A stretch of 64,000 nt of DNA from Pocillopora verrucosa. Its lineage: Eukaryota; Cnidaria; Anthozoa; Scleractinia; Pocilloporidae. Shown here one piece after another: positions 1-12,500 of this stretch (the first letter of the stretch is position 1; each line of letters opens with the position of its first letter). Below the pieces are notes generated by a model, which saw nothing but the letters and a program-made list of their open reading frames with translations, had not been told where the DNA came from and made no database searches. The stretch is from the NCBI RefSeq assembly GCF_036669915.1, contig NC_089313.1:15863575-15927574 (forward strand), given 5' to 3'. A program made the position numbers and the translations under genes.

Positions 1-59
1 GACTTGAGGTCATAAGGAATGGACCAAGCACATTGAGGTCAGTTCACCATGACTGAGCA

Positions 60-91
<32 letters not shown>

Positions 92-998
92 GCTAAATGT
101 TAAAAATTTTGAAAATTTTGTTTGAACCCAGTATATTACAGACTGGTGCAACCACGAAAAATATAAAAACTTTTCCTTTGTCTTTTCAAGTCAAAACCAT
201 AAAAACACACAATTCATTGAAACACAATTTTTTTTTTGTACTCTTTTCTCTTTTTCCTTTAAGTTTTTGCAAGAAAGCCATGTGAGTGTAGGGCTGGACT
301 AATATCTCTGGACTGGCTTTTTGTCAATCCATTCGGCCCTACACACATTAGTTTTCAGTATGGTTTTCTATAAAATTGCACTGCACTAAGTCAGATATGA
401 AGCTAGAGGGTATGCCAATTTAGTAAGGGGCATACTTAGCTGTGCTTCTACCATGTTATGAATGAGTTTCTCTTACAGTGCAGGATATAGCCTGGTTTTT
501 TAACCACTTAAAAGTTCTCCGGCCCTGAATATAGTCAGATTATTACACCCCACCCAAACCTTTCCCTGGTCAAAGAAACATTTGATAAAACCAGGAGCCC
601 ATTACCCAGAGCTTCCATCCTCCTAACTTGCCCTCTGCGCCAACCCTGTCCCATATCCTTTTATTTTTAGAAGCACCTCCCACAGGGTTTTTTGTGGGTG
701 TTTACATAATAGCCAATCATAAGAGAGCTGTGGTCCTTTATTGTTTGCATCACATGCAGAGAAGAAATAGAGGTCAGCCTTCGCCTTTGGCTGCCAATTT
801 TTGTTAGGGTGTTAAGCAAACGTCAGCATGTTTTCGTGGGAAATTAAAGAACCCCCCACTCCCCCACATATCTAAAGAAAAAAATACAATATGGGACATG
901 GTTGACTCAAGGGTACAATTGGTATGGAGGCTCTGGGTAATGGGCTCCTGATAAGACTTGTTTGTGTAACAAGATCCATCATATGAACATTTTTCTAG

Positions 999-1360
999 GT
1001 GGATTGCCAATGAAAATGCCAGGGAGAGTTGGTGACAGCCCATTAGTTGGATGTGGAGGATATGCCAATACAGTGGCTGCATCGTCTACCACTGGTCATG
1101 GAGAATCGTTGATGAAAACTGTTCTGGCTTGGGAGGTGGTCCGAAATGTGGAAGATGGCTTAGAAACCAAGCAAGCCTGTGAAAAATCAATTAATAAAAT
1201 GGCCAATTCAGTTAAAGGTGTAGGTGGTGTTATAGCACTAAATAATCATGGAGAGTTTGGACTAGCTTTTTCCTCCAAGCATATGACTTGGGCATTTGTT
1301 AGCAGACATGTTATTAAATTTGGACAGGAGCTGGGTGAAGAACAAGAGATTCCAATGTAA
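999..1360 (+). CDS. Isoaspartyl peptidase/L-asparaginase-like, terminal exon (5' part outside or not found)
   Basis: This is the last exon of an Ntn-hydrolase of the plant-type asparaginase family (ASRGL1-like), which cleaves isoaspartyl dipeptides and L-asparagine. It opens after a TTTTCTAG acceptor and reads GLPMKMPGRVGDSPLVGCGGYAN, then STTGHGES, and ends in TAA at 1358-1360. These are the family's substrate-binding segments (GRVGDSP and TTGHGE). It is clearly paralogous to the last exon of the complete gene at 3081-5362 (same GRVGDSP, GCGGYAN and TTGHGES blocks, same splice phase). I found no exon in bases 1-998 that encodes the catalytic Thr segment, so earlier exons must lie left of the window. 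AATAAA signals follow at 1612 and 1642. It could also be an isolated retained exon of a dead copy, but the frame is intact. Confidence 0.8.
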
Positions 1361-1867
1361 AATGTTCAAATAATTTGTCAAGTTAGATTTTACACCCAAA
1401 TGTTCAAAATGATCTAAAAGTAGATTTAGAAATTTTGTGCTCTTTATAAAATAATTTTCCTCTCCAAAACGGCTGATATCAACTTTAGAAATGTTTGTAG
1501 AGAAACAGTTTTAGCATAATATTACAGTTACCATGACAACATTGTTACTGTCATTGATTAAGTAACATAAAATGTTTATATAATTTTGTACAGACATGAT
1601 GGTTTTTATAAAATAAATCTATTTCGTTGATAGCAAGTAGTAATAAAATGTAACTCATGATGTTGTAATTCTCCTTTTCTATAAAACATTACATTACCCT
1701 CTGAATGAAAATCTCTGGAAAAAAATTAATTAGAGAAATCATTAAAACTTATTTGGGTATGTGGATTTTATCATGGGGGTTACCAACAATCACAGTTTAC
1801 TGTCATTGGGGGGCATGAAAAGTTTCTTATAATGAAATCCGCATATCATTGATTGCAAAAACTCCCC

Positions 1868-2078
1868 TTAACCCTTTAACTCCCAAGATCTAATTGTTAA
1901 TTCTCCCCTCTAGCTTCTATGCATTTCCTTGTAAATTATCTAGGGGAATTTGGTCTTATATCAAGATAATGACTTTTACCTGATAATATCGAGTATTCTC
2001 ATCACCCTTTTGTGAATAATGAATAGATATTATAGGGAGAAGTTACATGTTAGTCACCTCTGGGAGTTAGAGGGTTAA
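1868..2078. mobile_element. TTAA-flanked MITE (piggyBac-type ends)
   Basis: A 211-bp element is bounded by TTAA on both sides. Its inverted ends are CCCTTTAACTCCCA on the left and the complement of TGGGAGTTAGAGGG on the right. It holds no coding capacity. TTAA target duplication plus CCC-starting ends is the hallmark of piggyBac-type elements, so it is most likely a non-autonomous derivative; superfamily assignment is inference. Confidence 0.65.
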
Positions 2079-2117
2079 GCTTCCCCCTTTGTCTATCTTA
2101 CTTTGCATCTCTTTGTG

Positions 2118-2329
2118 TTAACCTTTTAACTCCCAAGAGTGACCAAGACAGAATTTCTCCTTACAATATCAATACAATATCAAGCAGACAAGTGATGAGA
2201 ATAAAGAAAAATATAAATTAGGGGATTATGAGTTGATCCAATACTAAATTCTCCATTCTAACATCACAAGAATTGTATGGTAGACAGTAAGGAGAATTAC
2301 TAATGAGATCTTGGGAGTTAAAGGGTTAA
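2118..2329. mobile_element. TTAA-flanked MITE, second copy of the same family
   Basis: A 212-bp element is bounded by TTAA at 2118-2121 and 2326-2329. Its ends read CCTTTTAACTCCCAAGA and, on the right, TCTTGGGAGTTAAAGGG. The interior contains the CTCCTTAC and GATGAGAATAAAG blocks seen again in the intron of galaxin-like gene 5 (53570-53945). It sits 40 bp from the preceding copy, so the two may have inserted in the same hot spot. Confidence 0.65.
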
Positions 2330-3080
2330 CATTGTGAAAACTCCCTGAATATTGCTCATCAGATTTTCTAAACTAAATGTAACTTCAGGAAAAGGGGGTA
2401 CCACCACAATATGGTGATGAAAATATGGTGTACTCTTGCACCAAACTGTGTCTGAGTATGTTGGGCCTAGAAGGGCGTGGATTATCCTCCTTTTCTTACC
2501 CCGAGATTGCGTAAATTTTTTGCACTAGCTGTAGACTTATTGTCACCATTCCTTTCTTGAAACAAGTGCTACAATAAAAATAATGAAGTTGAGGCTCTTT
2601 TCCTTCTCAAGAATTGGCAAAAAAATAAAGTAGGCAACTCCTACGATTGTGAGGAACACGTTATGTGACATGCAAGTTCACGTTCCAGCGAAAATACTAC
2701 ACCGAACAAGATAAACTCGCATAACCGTATGAAATGTGAAAACGTGGTGATATCGACCTTACAGAAAGGATGTCTTGAAGAGTCGAAATCGAGATCAGTT
2801 TGATAAAAATCTTACTGGATCTGTCTCTTTACTTCATTGAGTATTTCCTTCCGTTGTCGCGCGTTCGGTAATTTGTGAAGAGGCCTGGAGTCGAAATGCA
2901 CTTGTAACGCCACACCGTGGCGCTTTAGTCTGGACGTAGTTTGGGCTGGACGAGTTATTTTCCTCATATGCTTTACAAACTACGCAATATTCGTAATCTA
3001 TAGGCTCTCATGGTAAGTTGCAGTTGGAGTCAACCGACGCTATCGTGGAGAGTAATACGTTCCTTCTTGCCGAACGAGCA

Positions 3081-5362
3081 ATGGAGGAAAGAAAGGCGAC
3101 TGAGCCAACAAGTGTGCGACCCTGTATTATAGTGCACGGTGGGGCTTGGGCCATACCAGACGCCTGGAAAGAGTCATCAGTTAGTGGGGTCAAGAAAGCT
3201 GCACAAAAAGGGTACGAGTGCTTATTAAAGGTGAGATCTGCGTAAGAAACATCATGGAATTGATTGCAATAATAATTACAGGTCACATTTTTCCATTATC
3301 CATCACCGTTTCTTCAGGAGGTTCTCACAATCAATCCTGTTTTAGAACGTATCAAGTCACAGACTCATTTAAAACAAAAAAGTAAACCCTTTCACTCTCA
3401 GAACTAATTGACAGATAACCCTCTCTTTCCCACCCCCACCACAATAAGCAATAAGCAATAATGAATGAATTCATTTTAACCAAGGGTGGAACAGCTGTTG
3501 ACACAGTTGAGGCAGCTGTTCGTATTCTGGAAGATGATCCAACTTTTGATGCAGGTCATGGCTCAGTTCTCACAGAGGAGTTGACTGTTGAAGTTGATGC
3601 CATGATCATGAATGGGCAGACCTTAGAATCAGGTAAATTTAGATAAACTTTACCATAGAGCAGATGTTTCCAGATTTGGTACCAAACTGCAACATATGGG
3701 TACTGGATTCATTTTGGCTTGAATACAACAGTAGAAAAATTGTCATTGATTGCTTTTCTAGAGATTTTTGTTATAGAATTAACTGTGAAATATTTCTATA
3801 AAAGTGCTTTACAGTTCTCTCTGATTTGTAGCAGAAGAGGTTTTCTCTCAGCTCTCAGTTTTGTGCTTTTTCTTAAAATTCTTAGATTGTATTTGGTCTT
3901 TGGTTTGATGATAAGATAATTTGCAATTTCTTCTCCAGGTGCTGTTGCAGCAGTAACAGGTGTAGCAAATCCTGTGTCTCTAGCTCGTCGTGTGATGGAA
4001 GACACTCCTCATTCTCTATTGGTTGGCAATGGCGCTTTAAAGTATGCAAAGAAAATAGATTTTCCAATTTTATCTGATCCTCTCGCACTTATCAGCGAAG
4101 AATCAAGACTACAATTGGAAGGAAACAAAAATTTCAATGAAGCTGTTTTGAGTGGCTATAATACAGAAACATGCAATACTGGTGCTGTTGTTAATCCTGG
4201 ACATGACACTGTTGGTGCAGTTGCTATGGACTCCTCTGGTCGACTAGCATGTGCAACATCTACAGGTTAGCTTTAGCACCAATAAGTTAGAAATGTTGGC
4301 TTTTATTTTAGGTGGCTTATATGTTTAGTGTAGCACATTGTTGTGGGTGGCATGACCAGTGTTCTTCTTAGCTTTCCAGAAGTTAATGCAAAATAGGATT
4401 CCAAAACCCTAAACTCTTGACACCGGTTGTTTGAATTTTCAATTTTTATTAGAGGTTGCAGTTAGTAATAAATGCTTTTGCAAGAAGTAAATTTCATCCG
4501 CTACTGCCTAATAAAGAGAACACTGGGTATGAGTAATGATATGGCTTAATTTAGTGGGTTCAATTTTGGGGCCTTACAAGTGTTGCAAGTTTTTATAGAT
4601 TTCTCCTTGTAAACAAAAACCGAATTGCTATAAATAATACCCATTTAGGCACAAGAATTCGCTCCTTTTGAAATCACTTCAAATTCTATCTTTTGGAGTT
4701 CAGGATGTCTGCCTAACAGGCATGTAGCTAACAAGCATAGCCAGCTTGTTTGGTGTCACCTTGTGCATGTGGTGACCCATTTTATTGGAGAGGAGGATTT
4801 TCTTGGCCACAATGCCCAGCGTACACACTTCATTAGACCCTGTGAGAACAAAATTTGGTCCCATAAGCCAAAACACAGGAAGCCTCAACTGAACTTAGTT
4901 AAACCTCAAATGCAGAGCCACTAATACTAAAAGTGCACTTGCAATAATCAAGGGCAGGAAGAAAAACAAAAATCAAATTGAGCTTTATAAATTTCAGGTG
5001 GAATTTCCCTCAAGATGCCTGGACGTGTTGGTGACAGTCCACTGATTGGCTGTGGAGGTTATGCAAACAAGGAGGGTGCAGTATCAACAACAGGACATGG
5101 AGAATCCATTATGAAAACTTTGCTGGCAAGAGAAGTGGTGTGTAACATGGAAGGGGGTTACCCCCCTGATTTTGCGTGCACTAAAGCACTTGAGAAGATG
5201 TTTGAGCAAGTAGGTGGTCAGGGGGGAGCAATAGCAATCAATAAACATGGCAAGGTAGGGAGAGGTTTTACCACCAAGCGTATGCCTTGGGCAACTATTA
5301 CAGAAGGTATTCTAAAGTTTGGTATTGAACCAAATGAGGAAATTTCAGATGCATGCTGTTGA
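3081..5362 (+). CDS. Isoaspartyl peptidase/L-asparaginase (ASRGL1-like), four exons
   Basis: The coding exons are 3081-3230, 3485-3632, 3939-4265 and 4998-5362, giving 329 residues, close to the usual ~310 of animal ASRGL1. The family hydrolyses isoaspartyl peptides and L-asparagine after autocleavage in front of a Thr nucleophile. Visible motifs in order: IIVHGGAWA near residue 17; GGTAVDTVEAAV and EDDPTFDAGHGSVL in exon 2; HDTVGAVAMD with the predicted nucleophile Thr190; TSTGG; GRVGDSP around residues 218-223; and TTGHGES around 239-245. The precursor would split into an alpha chain (1-189) and a beta chain (190-329). The start is the first ATG in frame with the HGG motif. Human ASRGL1 has Asn in the EFNAGCG segment where this protein has Asp (TFDAGHG), so activity may be shifted. 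An ATTAAA at 5426 is a possible poly(A) signal. Confidence 0.9.
4750..4788. repeat. 39-bp sequence with a perfect reverse-complement copy at 10449-10487
   Basis: This intronic stretch (intron 3 of the asparaginase-like gene) is exactly the reverse complement of 10449-10487. It contains the small palindrome GGTGTCACC. The second copy lies in duplication unit A and is missing from the matching place in unit B. Confidence 0.8.
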
Positions 5363-5855
5363 GTATTTACACCCATGAATATTGTATTTAAGCTCTACTA
5401 TTTATTTCCTATTCCTAATCTCATCATTAAACATGTACCCCCTGTCTCAGTGTATACATATCTCGGTTTTAAGTTGGTATCCTTCTTGTTTCGCACCGCT
5501 TACACCACATCTTTCAGACCAACAACATCTGCTTATGCGGCAATGATACATAACAAATGACTAAGGTATTTAACGTTGGTTGGGTTTTGCAGTTAAAATA
5601 CACGAGGAACCTCTCGTCCGATGATCCCTGCAATCCGGTAAAGACCATACTTTCATCTCTATTCTTTGTCATGACTCTTTCGTGCGCCAAAAACGGGCAG
5701 CAAAAAAAAATAATAGAAAAGCTCATGTATAGGTCACACGAAACGACATGTTTCCTTATCCACCAAACTATCCATGTTAAGTTACTGTAGACCTTCAGGG
5801 GTGAGTTGGGGAAAATCGTTCGTACGCACGTCGCTTATGATATAACCAAAGGAAA
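5363..5855. other. Intergenic spacer before duplication unit A
   Basis: This is the 3' flank of the asparaginase-like gene. No gene is seen; the short ORFs here have no recognisable features. Confidence 0.4.
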
Positions 5856-6679
5856 GCCTTGAGAACTATGTATATCAATGTAAAGCTTAAAAATGTAGAA
5901 TCAAGAGAAATGATTACCTTAAAGAGTAAACTGCTCGATGGAAATCAGCAGTTGATGCACTGCGAAAGCGTGCGAGGCTTTTTCATTATTCCTATCGGTG
6001 GCCGAGAAAATCACTATTGAACGCGGCGAAAGGAGAAGTATTTGCAATTGAAATATCAAAAATCTGTAACATCTACACACCAGTAGACATCGCGGTCAAA
6101 CCACCACCTACTAAAACACGAGCTTCGGACCCCCTAAGATTCTAATTAGAAATAGCCTTTTGAAATTCGCGAGAGATGTGTTATATGCAGTCAAATCCCA
6201 AGTCGTAATCCAAGAGAAAGGTTCCTGAGAGTGGAATAGCGAAAATGGAAAAAAAAGAAGTGCTAAGCAGCGTAAAAGCAGAGAAGAAGGAGAAACCAAA
6301 GGCGAAACCAGCGGCCAACTCGATCTACCGGCGATCCCAAACAAAACAAAACGTGGCAATGAATTTACTCGGATCTCTAAAAAGTCTTTTTATTCGTCGT
6401 CAAACCTCTTTCGACAAAATATACATATCATTGTAACTGGAGTCTCTTTGATAAACTTTATTGCGAAAAAGCAAAGGAGTAGCTTACCCTAAATGTCCTA
6501 AATGTGATAAAAAACAACTTTTAGCTATGTATTAACTTTTCTCGAAAAACAGTTTTTCCTCGATATCTCACTAATATTTTTATGATTTTAGATTATTTTT
6601 TACACCAAACTACAAATAAATGTTTCAGCAGGAGAATAAGTGAAAACAATTTTTTCGCAAAATTCGGCCCCTAAACGTG

Positions 6680-9545
6680 TCTATAATAAATGTTGCCCCC
6701 GCAGGGTTTTTGGCCCCAGAGGGCCAAAAACCCGAGGAGGCACCTTAGGACTCCACGTGTAGTATAGAGGAAGACTGGAGAAGAGAGAATGTGGGTATTT
6801 TCGGTAGATCATAACCAGAAAAAATCTCGATTTGATCGCTTGCACGGCCGCAAGGTATCAACGTTTTTCCCGCAAATGGTCATGGGCTGCCAGTAAAAAG
6901 ATACGCGCGCGAGGACTTTTAGGATCGGCGTCTTTGACACGAGATTTGTCCTAGTATAGAAGAAGACTGGAGAAGAGAGAATGTGGGCCCCGTTAAGGTA
7001 TAATTTTGTGTCTAATAACTATATAACAATAAATTGTTCTTCAATGCTGTCTATAAATTGTTCTTCAATGCTGTCTATAAATTGTTCTCCAATGCCACCT
7101 ATAACATTCCAATGTTAAAACTCACCCAAGTCCCTACATTCTGCTTCTTCTTGATCGTGAAGAACAAACAAATCCTAAGTTAAACCACACAGCAAAAAAA
7201 AAAAAAAAACCCCAAGCACTTCCCAAAACTACATTTTGTACACTTGTAGTATTTTGAGATCCAAAATTACTAACACCAAAGTACTGAGCCGCAATTCCGT
7301 AACAGCATAACAGAAAAATTACACAACTGTAAACAACAAGCCCAACTCAAAAAAAAAAAAAAAAGAAAATGGTACTGTAGGGCGGGGGCAGCTCTAGTGA
7401 GAACTATAACTAGTATAGAGGAAGACTGGAGAAGAGAAAATGTAGGTATTTTCGGTAGATCGTAACCAGAAAAAATCTCGATTTGATCGCTTGCACGGCC
7501 GCAAGGTATCAACGTTTTTCCCGCAAATGGTCATGGGCGGCCAGCAAAAACGCGCGCGAGTACTATTGGGATCGGCGTCTTTGATACAAGCTTTGTCCTT
7601 GTCGAGATTTCGAGTTAAGCGTCCCTGAAAAGCGTCGAGAAGCGTTTCCAAGTCCAACGGTAAGTGTGTATAGCATCTTTCTAACAACTAGTTATAGTTC
7701 TCACTAGAGCTGCCCCCGCCCTACAGTACCATTTTCTTTTGTTTTTTTTTTTTAGTTGGGATTGTTGTTTACAGTTGTGTAATTTTTCTGTTATGTTGTT
7801 ACGAAATTGTGGCTCGATACTTTGGTTTTAGTAATTTTGGATCTCAAAATACTACAAGTGTACAAAATGTAGTTTTGCGAAGTGCTTGGGATGTTTTTTT
7901 TTGCTGTAATTTACAATTACAACCAGTAATTTCCTTTCTTTGACTACTGTTTACTTTCAGTTGTGCTGCGAGTCCTTCGCGCCCAATAACAGACTTGCCT
8001 CTGACAAATCCAGAAATTGCCGAGTCTTTCGGCTTTGTGCAATAAGCTTGATTTGCGGCGGACAAATCGGAGTTAACCGAGTCTTTCGGTCAAAATGTTA
8101 AACTTACACCGTCTTCTGAGCATCGGTGAAATTATTTCTGTATTAACTTCTGTATAACACAAATGAGTCAAGACAGCTTTTAAGCACAAAACAGCACTCT
8201 TCGCGCCTTTCACACTTTGATGGTCGCGTGGACTCCGACCGAAGAAACTCTAAAACTCTGAGAATAATCCAACATCAAAGCAAACGAGTTAGAAGCTCAA
8301 CGTTTTCATGTATTTGATATCTGGTTATACTTTAATTATGCTGCAAGTTCTTTGCTTTAAGTTCTCACGTTAGCTGACTGAGCTGTGGACCCTCCCCCGC
8401 CTTCGATCGAGACTTCACACAACCGTTTCTCTTTTGACGGATTCTGATCACCTTTTAAACTCAAAACTACCTTTAATTGTTAGAAAGATGCTATACACAA
8501 TTACCGTTGGACTTGGAAACGCTTCTCGACGCGGACGCTTAACTCGAAATCTCGACAAGGACAAAGCTCGTGTCAAAGACGCCGATCCCAAAAGTCCTCG
8601 CGCGCGTGTCTTTTTGCTGGCCGCCCATGACCATTTGCGGGAAAAACGTTGATACCTTGCGGCCGTGCAAGCAATCAAATCGAGATTTTTTCTGGTTATG
8701 ATCTACCGAAAATACCTACATTCTCTCTTCTCAAGTCTTCCTCTATATTACGCGGGAAGTCCTAAGGTGCCTCCTCGGGTTTTTGGCCCTCTGGGGCCAA
8801 AAAACCCTGCGGGGGCAATTAAAGGTAGTTTTGAGTTTAAAAGGTGATCAAAATCCGTCAAAAGAGAAACAGTTGTGTGAAGTCTCGATCGAAGGCGGCG
8901 GAGGGTCCACAGCTCAGTCAGCTAACGTGAGAACTTAAAGCAAAGAACTTGCAGCATAATTAAAGTATAACCAGATATCAAATACATGAAAAAGTTGAGC
9001 TTCTAACTCGTTTGCTTTGATGTTGGATTATTCTCAGAGTTATAGAGTTTCATTTGTGTTATACAGAAGTTAATACAGAAATAATTTCACCGATGCTCAG
9101 AAGACGGTGTAAGTTTAGCATTTTGACCGAAAGACTCGGTTAACTCCGATTTGTCAGCCGCAAATCAAGCTTATTGCACAAAGCCGAAAGACTCGGCAAT
9201 TTCTGGATTTGTCAGAGGCAAGTCTGCCACCTATAACATTCCAATGTCAAAACTCACCCAAGTCCCTACATTCTGCTTCTTCTTGATCGTGAAGAACAAA
9301 CAAATCCTAAGTTGAACCACACAGCAAAAAAAAACATCCCAAGCACTTCCCAAAACTACATTTTGTACACTTGTAGTATTTTGAGATCCAAAATTATTAA
9401 AACCAAAGTACTGAGCCGCAATTCCGTAACAACATAACAGAAAAATTACACAACTGTAAACAACAAGCCCAACTCAAAAAAAAAAAAAAACAATAGAAAA
9501 TGGTACTGTAGGGCGGGGGCAGCTCTAGTGAGAACTATAACTAGT
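6680..9545. mobile_element. Nested fold-back insertion in unit A
   Basis: Unit B lacks this block: flanking AAATTCGGCCCCT and TCTTAACGCGATCATT are about 30 bp apart there (21136-21180). Inside are three module types in both orientations. P: 6694-6953 (+), partial 7413-7690 (+) and 8557-8815 (-). Q: 7100-7412 (+), 7689-7905 (-) and 9222-9545 (+). R: 7960-8468 (+) against 8820-9222 (-). The P end is itself a hairpin (GGGTTTTTGGCC and its complement). There is no transposase ORF. Short ORFs at 7394-7687 (-) and 8434-8652 (+) are two translations of the same P module. It is a non-autonomous fold-back or nested MITE cluster; superfamily is unknown. Confidence 0.75.
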
Positions 9546-12500
9546 CTTAACGCGATCATTTGAGGTCTTACATTGAGATTGCCTCGCGGGGTCAGTTTTA
9601 AGGATCATTCGTGTTCTGGGATCACTTGTAGTCCTGGGATGCTTAACAGAGCAACATGGTACAACTTCCATGTTATCTATCGCCACGGAAAACCTTTCTT
9701 CCCCTACACTCCAATATCAGTATGTATCTTCTCCATACTGTTCTTGGTACATTTCCTAAGGTGCAGACAAGGAGAATTTGTCTAAAAATGAAGAGCCTTT
9801 ATAGTCTTTAGTTAATTTCATTTATTTTCGTGACTTTAATGTTTGATTTAGGGGTGGTACTGTAAGGAGAGATAAAATGCTAGTCACTCCACCACTCCTA
9901 GGGGTGGTACTGTAAGGACAGATAAGATGCTAGTCACTCCTCAAAGGGTCCATGAGTTAATTATTAGGAGTTTTTAATTTTGAAAGTAGAGTCTCTGTGA
10001 ACAGTGAGGAGACGTGTCCGACCATCATCGAAAACCACAAAGTGACAGCACTGGAAACGTCTCTTAAATTTAAAATGCTAGTAAATTGTCTAGTCAAACA
10101 GAGGGACAACAATATCAGTGGTGTCAAGTATAACTTGATTTTGTGGTCGTTTAATGCAATATTGAAGATATTGATCATGTAATAAGGAGAACGTAATGTT
10201 ACTTTGAATATATATCAAGTCTAATTTCATTAAGTGTTCGTTTTAACTTTTCTCGGCGGATAATAGTTATCTTTATCGACCTTGTCCAATATAAAATTTT
10301 TCAAGCTAGTGACGTGAGCAATAACGCTAAACACCGGTTGCGTGTAGTATGGGTGTAGTATGAAATCTTTGATAATTTCTTCCGTTTTACTTTGATTCTT
10401 AGTCAAAAATCTGCCGATGTTACCTGTTAATGAAATAAAAAGGGAGAACCAATAAAATGGGTCACCACATGCACAAGGTGACACCAACAGGGAGAACATC
10501 AGGGGGTATCAAAGAAAGGGCTTTTGGTCCATGTTTAGGGCGGGCATGCCAAGACTTTGAACTTACTATTTAGGGATAAACAATTATCTGCGAGACGCTC
10601 GCATGAAAGCATTATGGAAGCTTGTAATGGTGGATAGCCTTGAGATCAGTTTTATCGATGCAGACAACTTCAGACAAGGAGGTGAACGTTTTTCTTGCGC
10701 GAAAGTTCTGAGTGCGGAAGTCTGAGAAACAGACGTTCGTTTCCTGACTAAAACTAACAATAAATTTAGCGAAATCGACATATTCCAACCAACGCCCTGA
10801 CTCTCCTTCCCAAGCCTTCTCGTTCTGTTTTATACAGATTTGTTATGAGCTTAACCTCTGGACACAAAATGTTTGTAGAAACAAAGGGGCAGATAGGTCG
10901 AAAGTGAGGCTATACAGCATAACCTGTAAACTCAAGGAGGTTTATTCAAATAGAGAGGCAAAGTGCTTAGGAGAGAGTCCAAGAGAGTTTATCCTGTAAC
11001 CCTTAAAGTTTGTTCAAATAAAGAAGCAAAATAGCTTTTAAGAGTGTTGAATAAAATAGCAACAAATTTGAAAGAAAATGAAGTCTCCGTATAGGGAGGG
11101 AACATAGTTTCATTAAAAAATTTATTTTTAATCAACTATATTTCTACTTGCTTTTTTTAAACGAGTAGAACATACTTAAAGGCCGCATTCAATCTACACA
11201 AACTATTAAATAAGTATACAAAATTAAGTTAGTTCAAAGACAACAGGAACTTAAATCAAGTCAACAAAATGCATCAGTTCAAGGTGATTCCGTGATGAGA
11301 ATGGAATAACACAACTTGATATGAACAATAGTGTTTGGGGAAGCTGTAGACCTGTTGTTTAGTGGCCTAGTTTGAGGCTTCCCCGAGACAATACCCTCTG
11401 TCCTTTGAACTTTCTCAGCTCAGATGCAAAAGTGGCATTGTCTCACACAACTGTCGGTTTTTCTGTCTTGAGGGCCTCCTCTGAGTTTTTATCTCGTGTA
11501 ATGACGCAGTCTATTGATGGATTTTCTTAACGATATGCCTGTTAAAGATTCGACACTTTTATCGTAATTACCAGTATTGTATTTTACTTCACAGTGTTTT
11601 TGTCTAATTTGAAACTTCAGGAAAAAGAAACAAAAAATCCCGTGCCGTTTCCTAACCTTAAGAGGAAGATAATGTAAGCAAATAATAATATTGAAGAGAA
11701 AAATCATCTGAGCGAAATCTGGTTTTTTTTTTTGGGGGGGGGGTTGTTTTTTTTTTGTTTTTAAAAGATCATTTGAATCCCTCAATATTCTTCTACTAAG
11801 AACCGCCTACCGTAGTGCCGGGCAGGATGCAATTTCAACAGTCGTTTCTTTGACAGATTTCAACTTTCAGTGACTTGATACAGCTAATACAGTACCCTTT
11901 AATACACTACATGCTACCCTTCACATCAGTTGTTGGGTCAAACCATGCGGCTACATGTATCACCAAGAAAATGCTGATATATGAATGCACGTGCTCAATA
12001 AAGGAAGTACTAAACTGAAATTGCATTAAACTCAGGATCAGTTGCCCGTAGTTTGAAAAATGGATGTTTTCAGAGGTTGATGTCTATATGGAGATAAACA
12101 TATACATTGTGAAACAAAGTTACGACGATTGAAATTCGCCTTAATTGTCATTTTCCAAAAACTTAACCTAAACTCCTCAAGACGTAGTGACACGTCTTAC
12201 CATACCACAGCCAACGTTTTTCTTAAACTTGATGTTAGAACATTCTGCAAAAAACCCAAACTGCATGTAACCAAGCGAATTGGATATTACACCACACAAA
12301 CGGACGAGGCTCTTTTTTTCCTTTTTGGTATCTAGGGAAGTAGAGATGAAAGCACTTAGCGTGTCATACATCTATAAAAAGTAATATCACCGAGTGCTCA
12401 TGTACAGAAACTTGTACTCAGCAGATAGTAGCTTTCATAGTCCAACATAAAACTTTGGTTCGAGTAAATAACATAAGTAATGTTACTTTACTACTGTTGT

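Larger units (their letters stand above)
1361..3080. other. Intergenic region between the two asparaginase-like genes
   Basis: It holds the 3' flank of the first asparaginase-like gene with AATAAA at 1612-1617 and 1642-1647, two MITEs, and the presumed promoter and 5' UTR of the second gene. No additional coding exon was recognised. Confidence 0.5.

Noticed and set aside
6245..6436. Lys-rich ORF of 63 codons near the start of unit A
   Set aside because: The sister copy at about 20720 does not keep the frame, so it is not under coding constraint.
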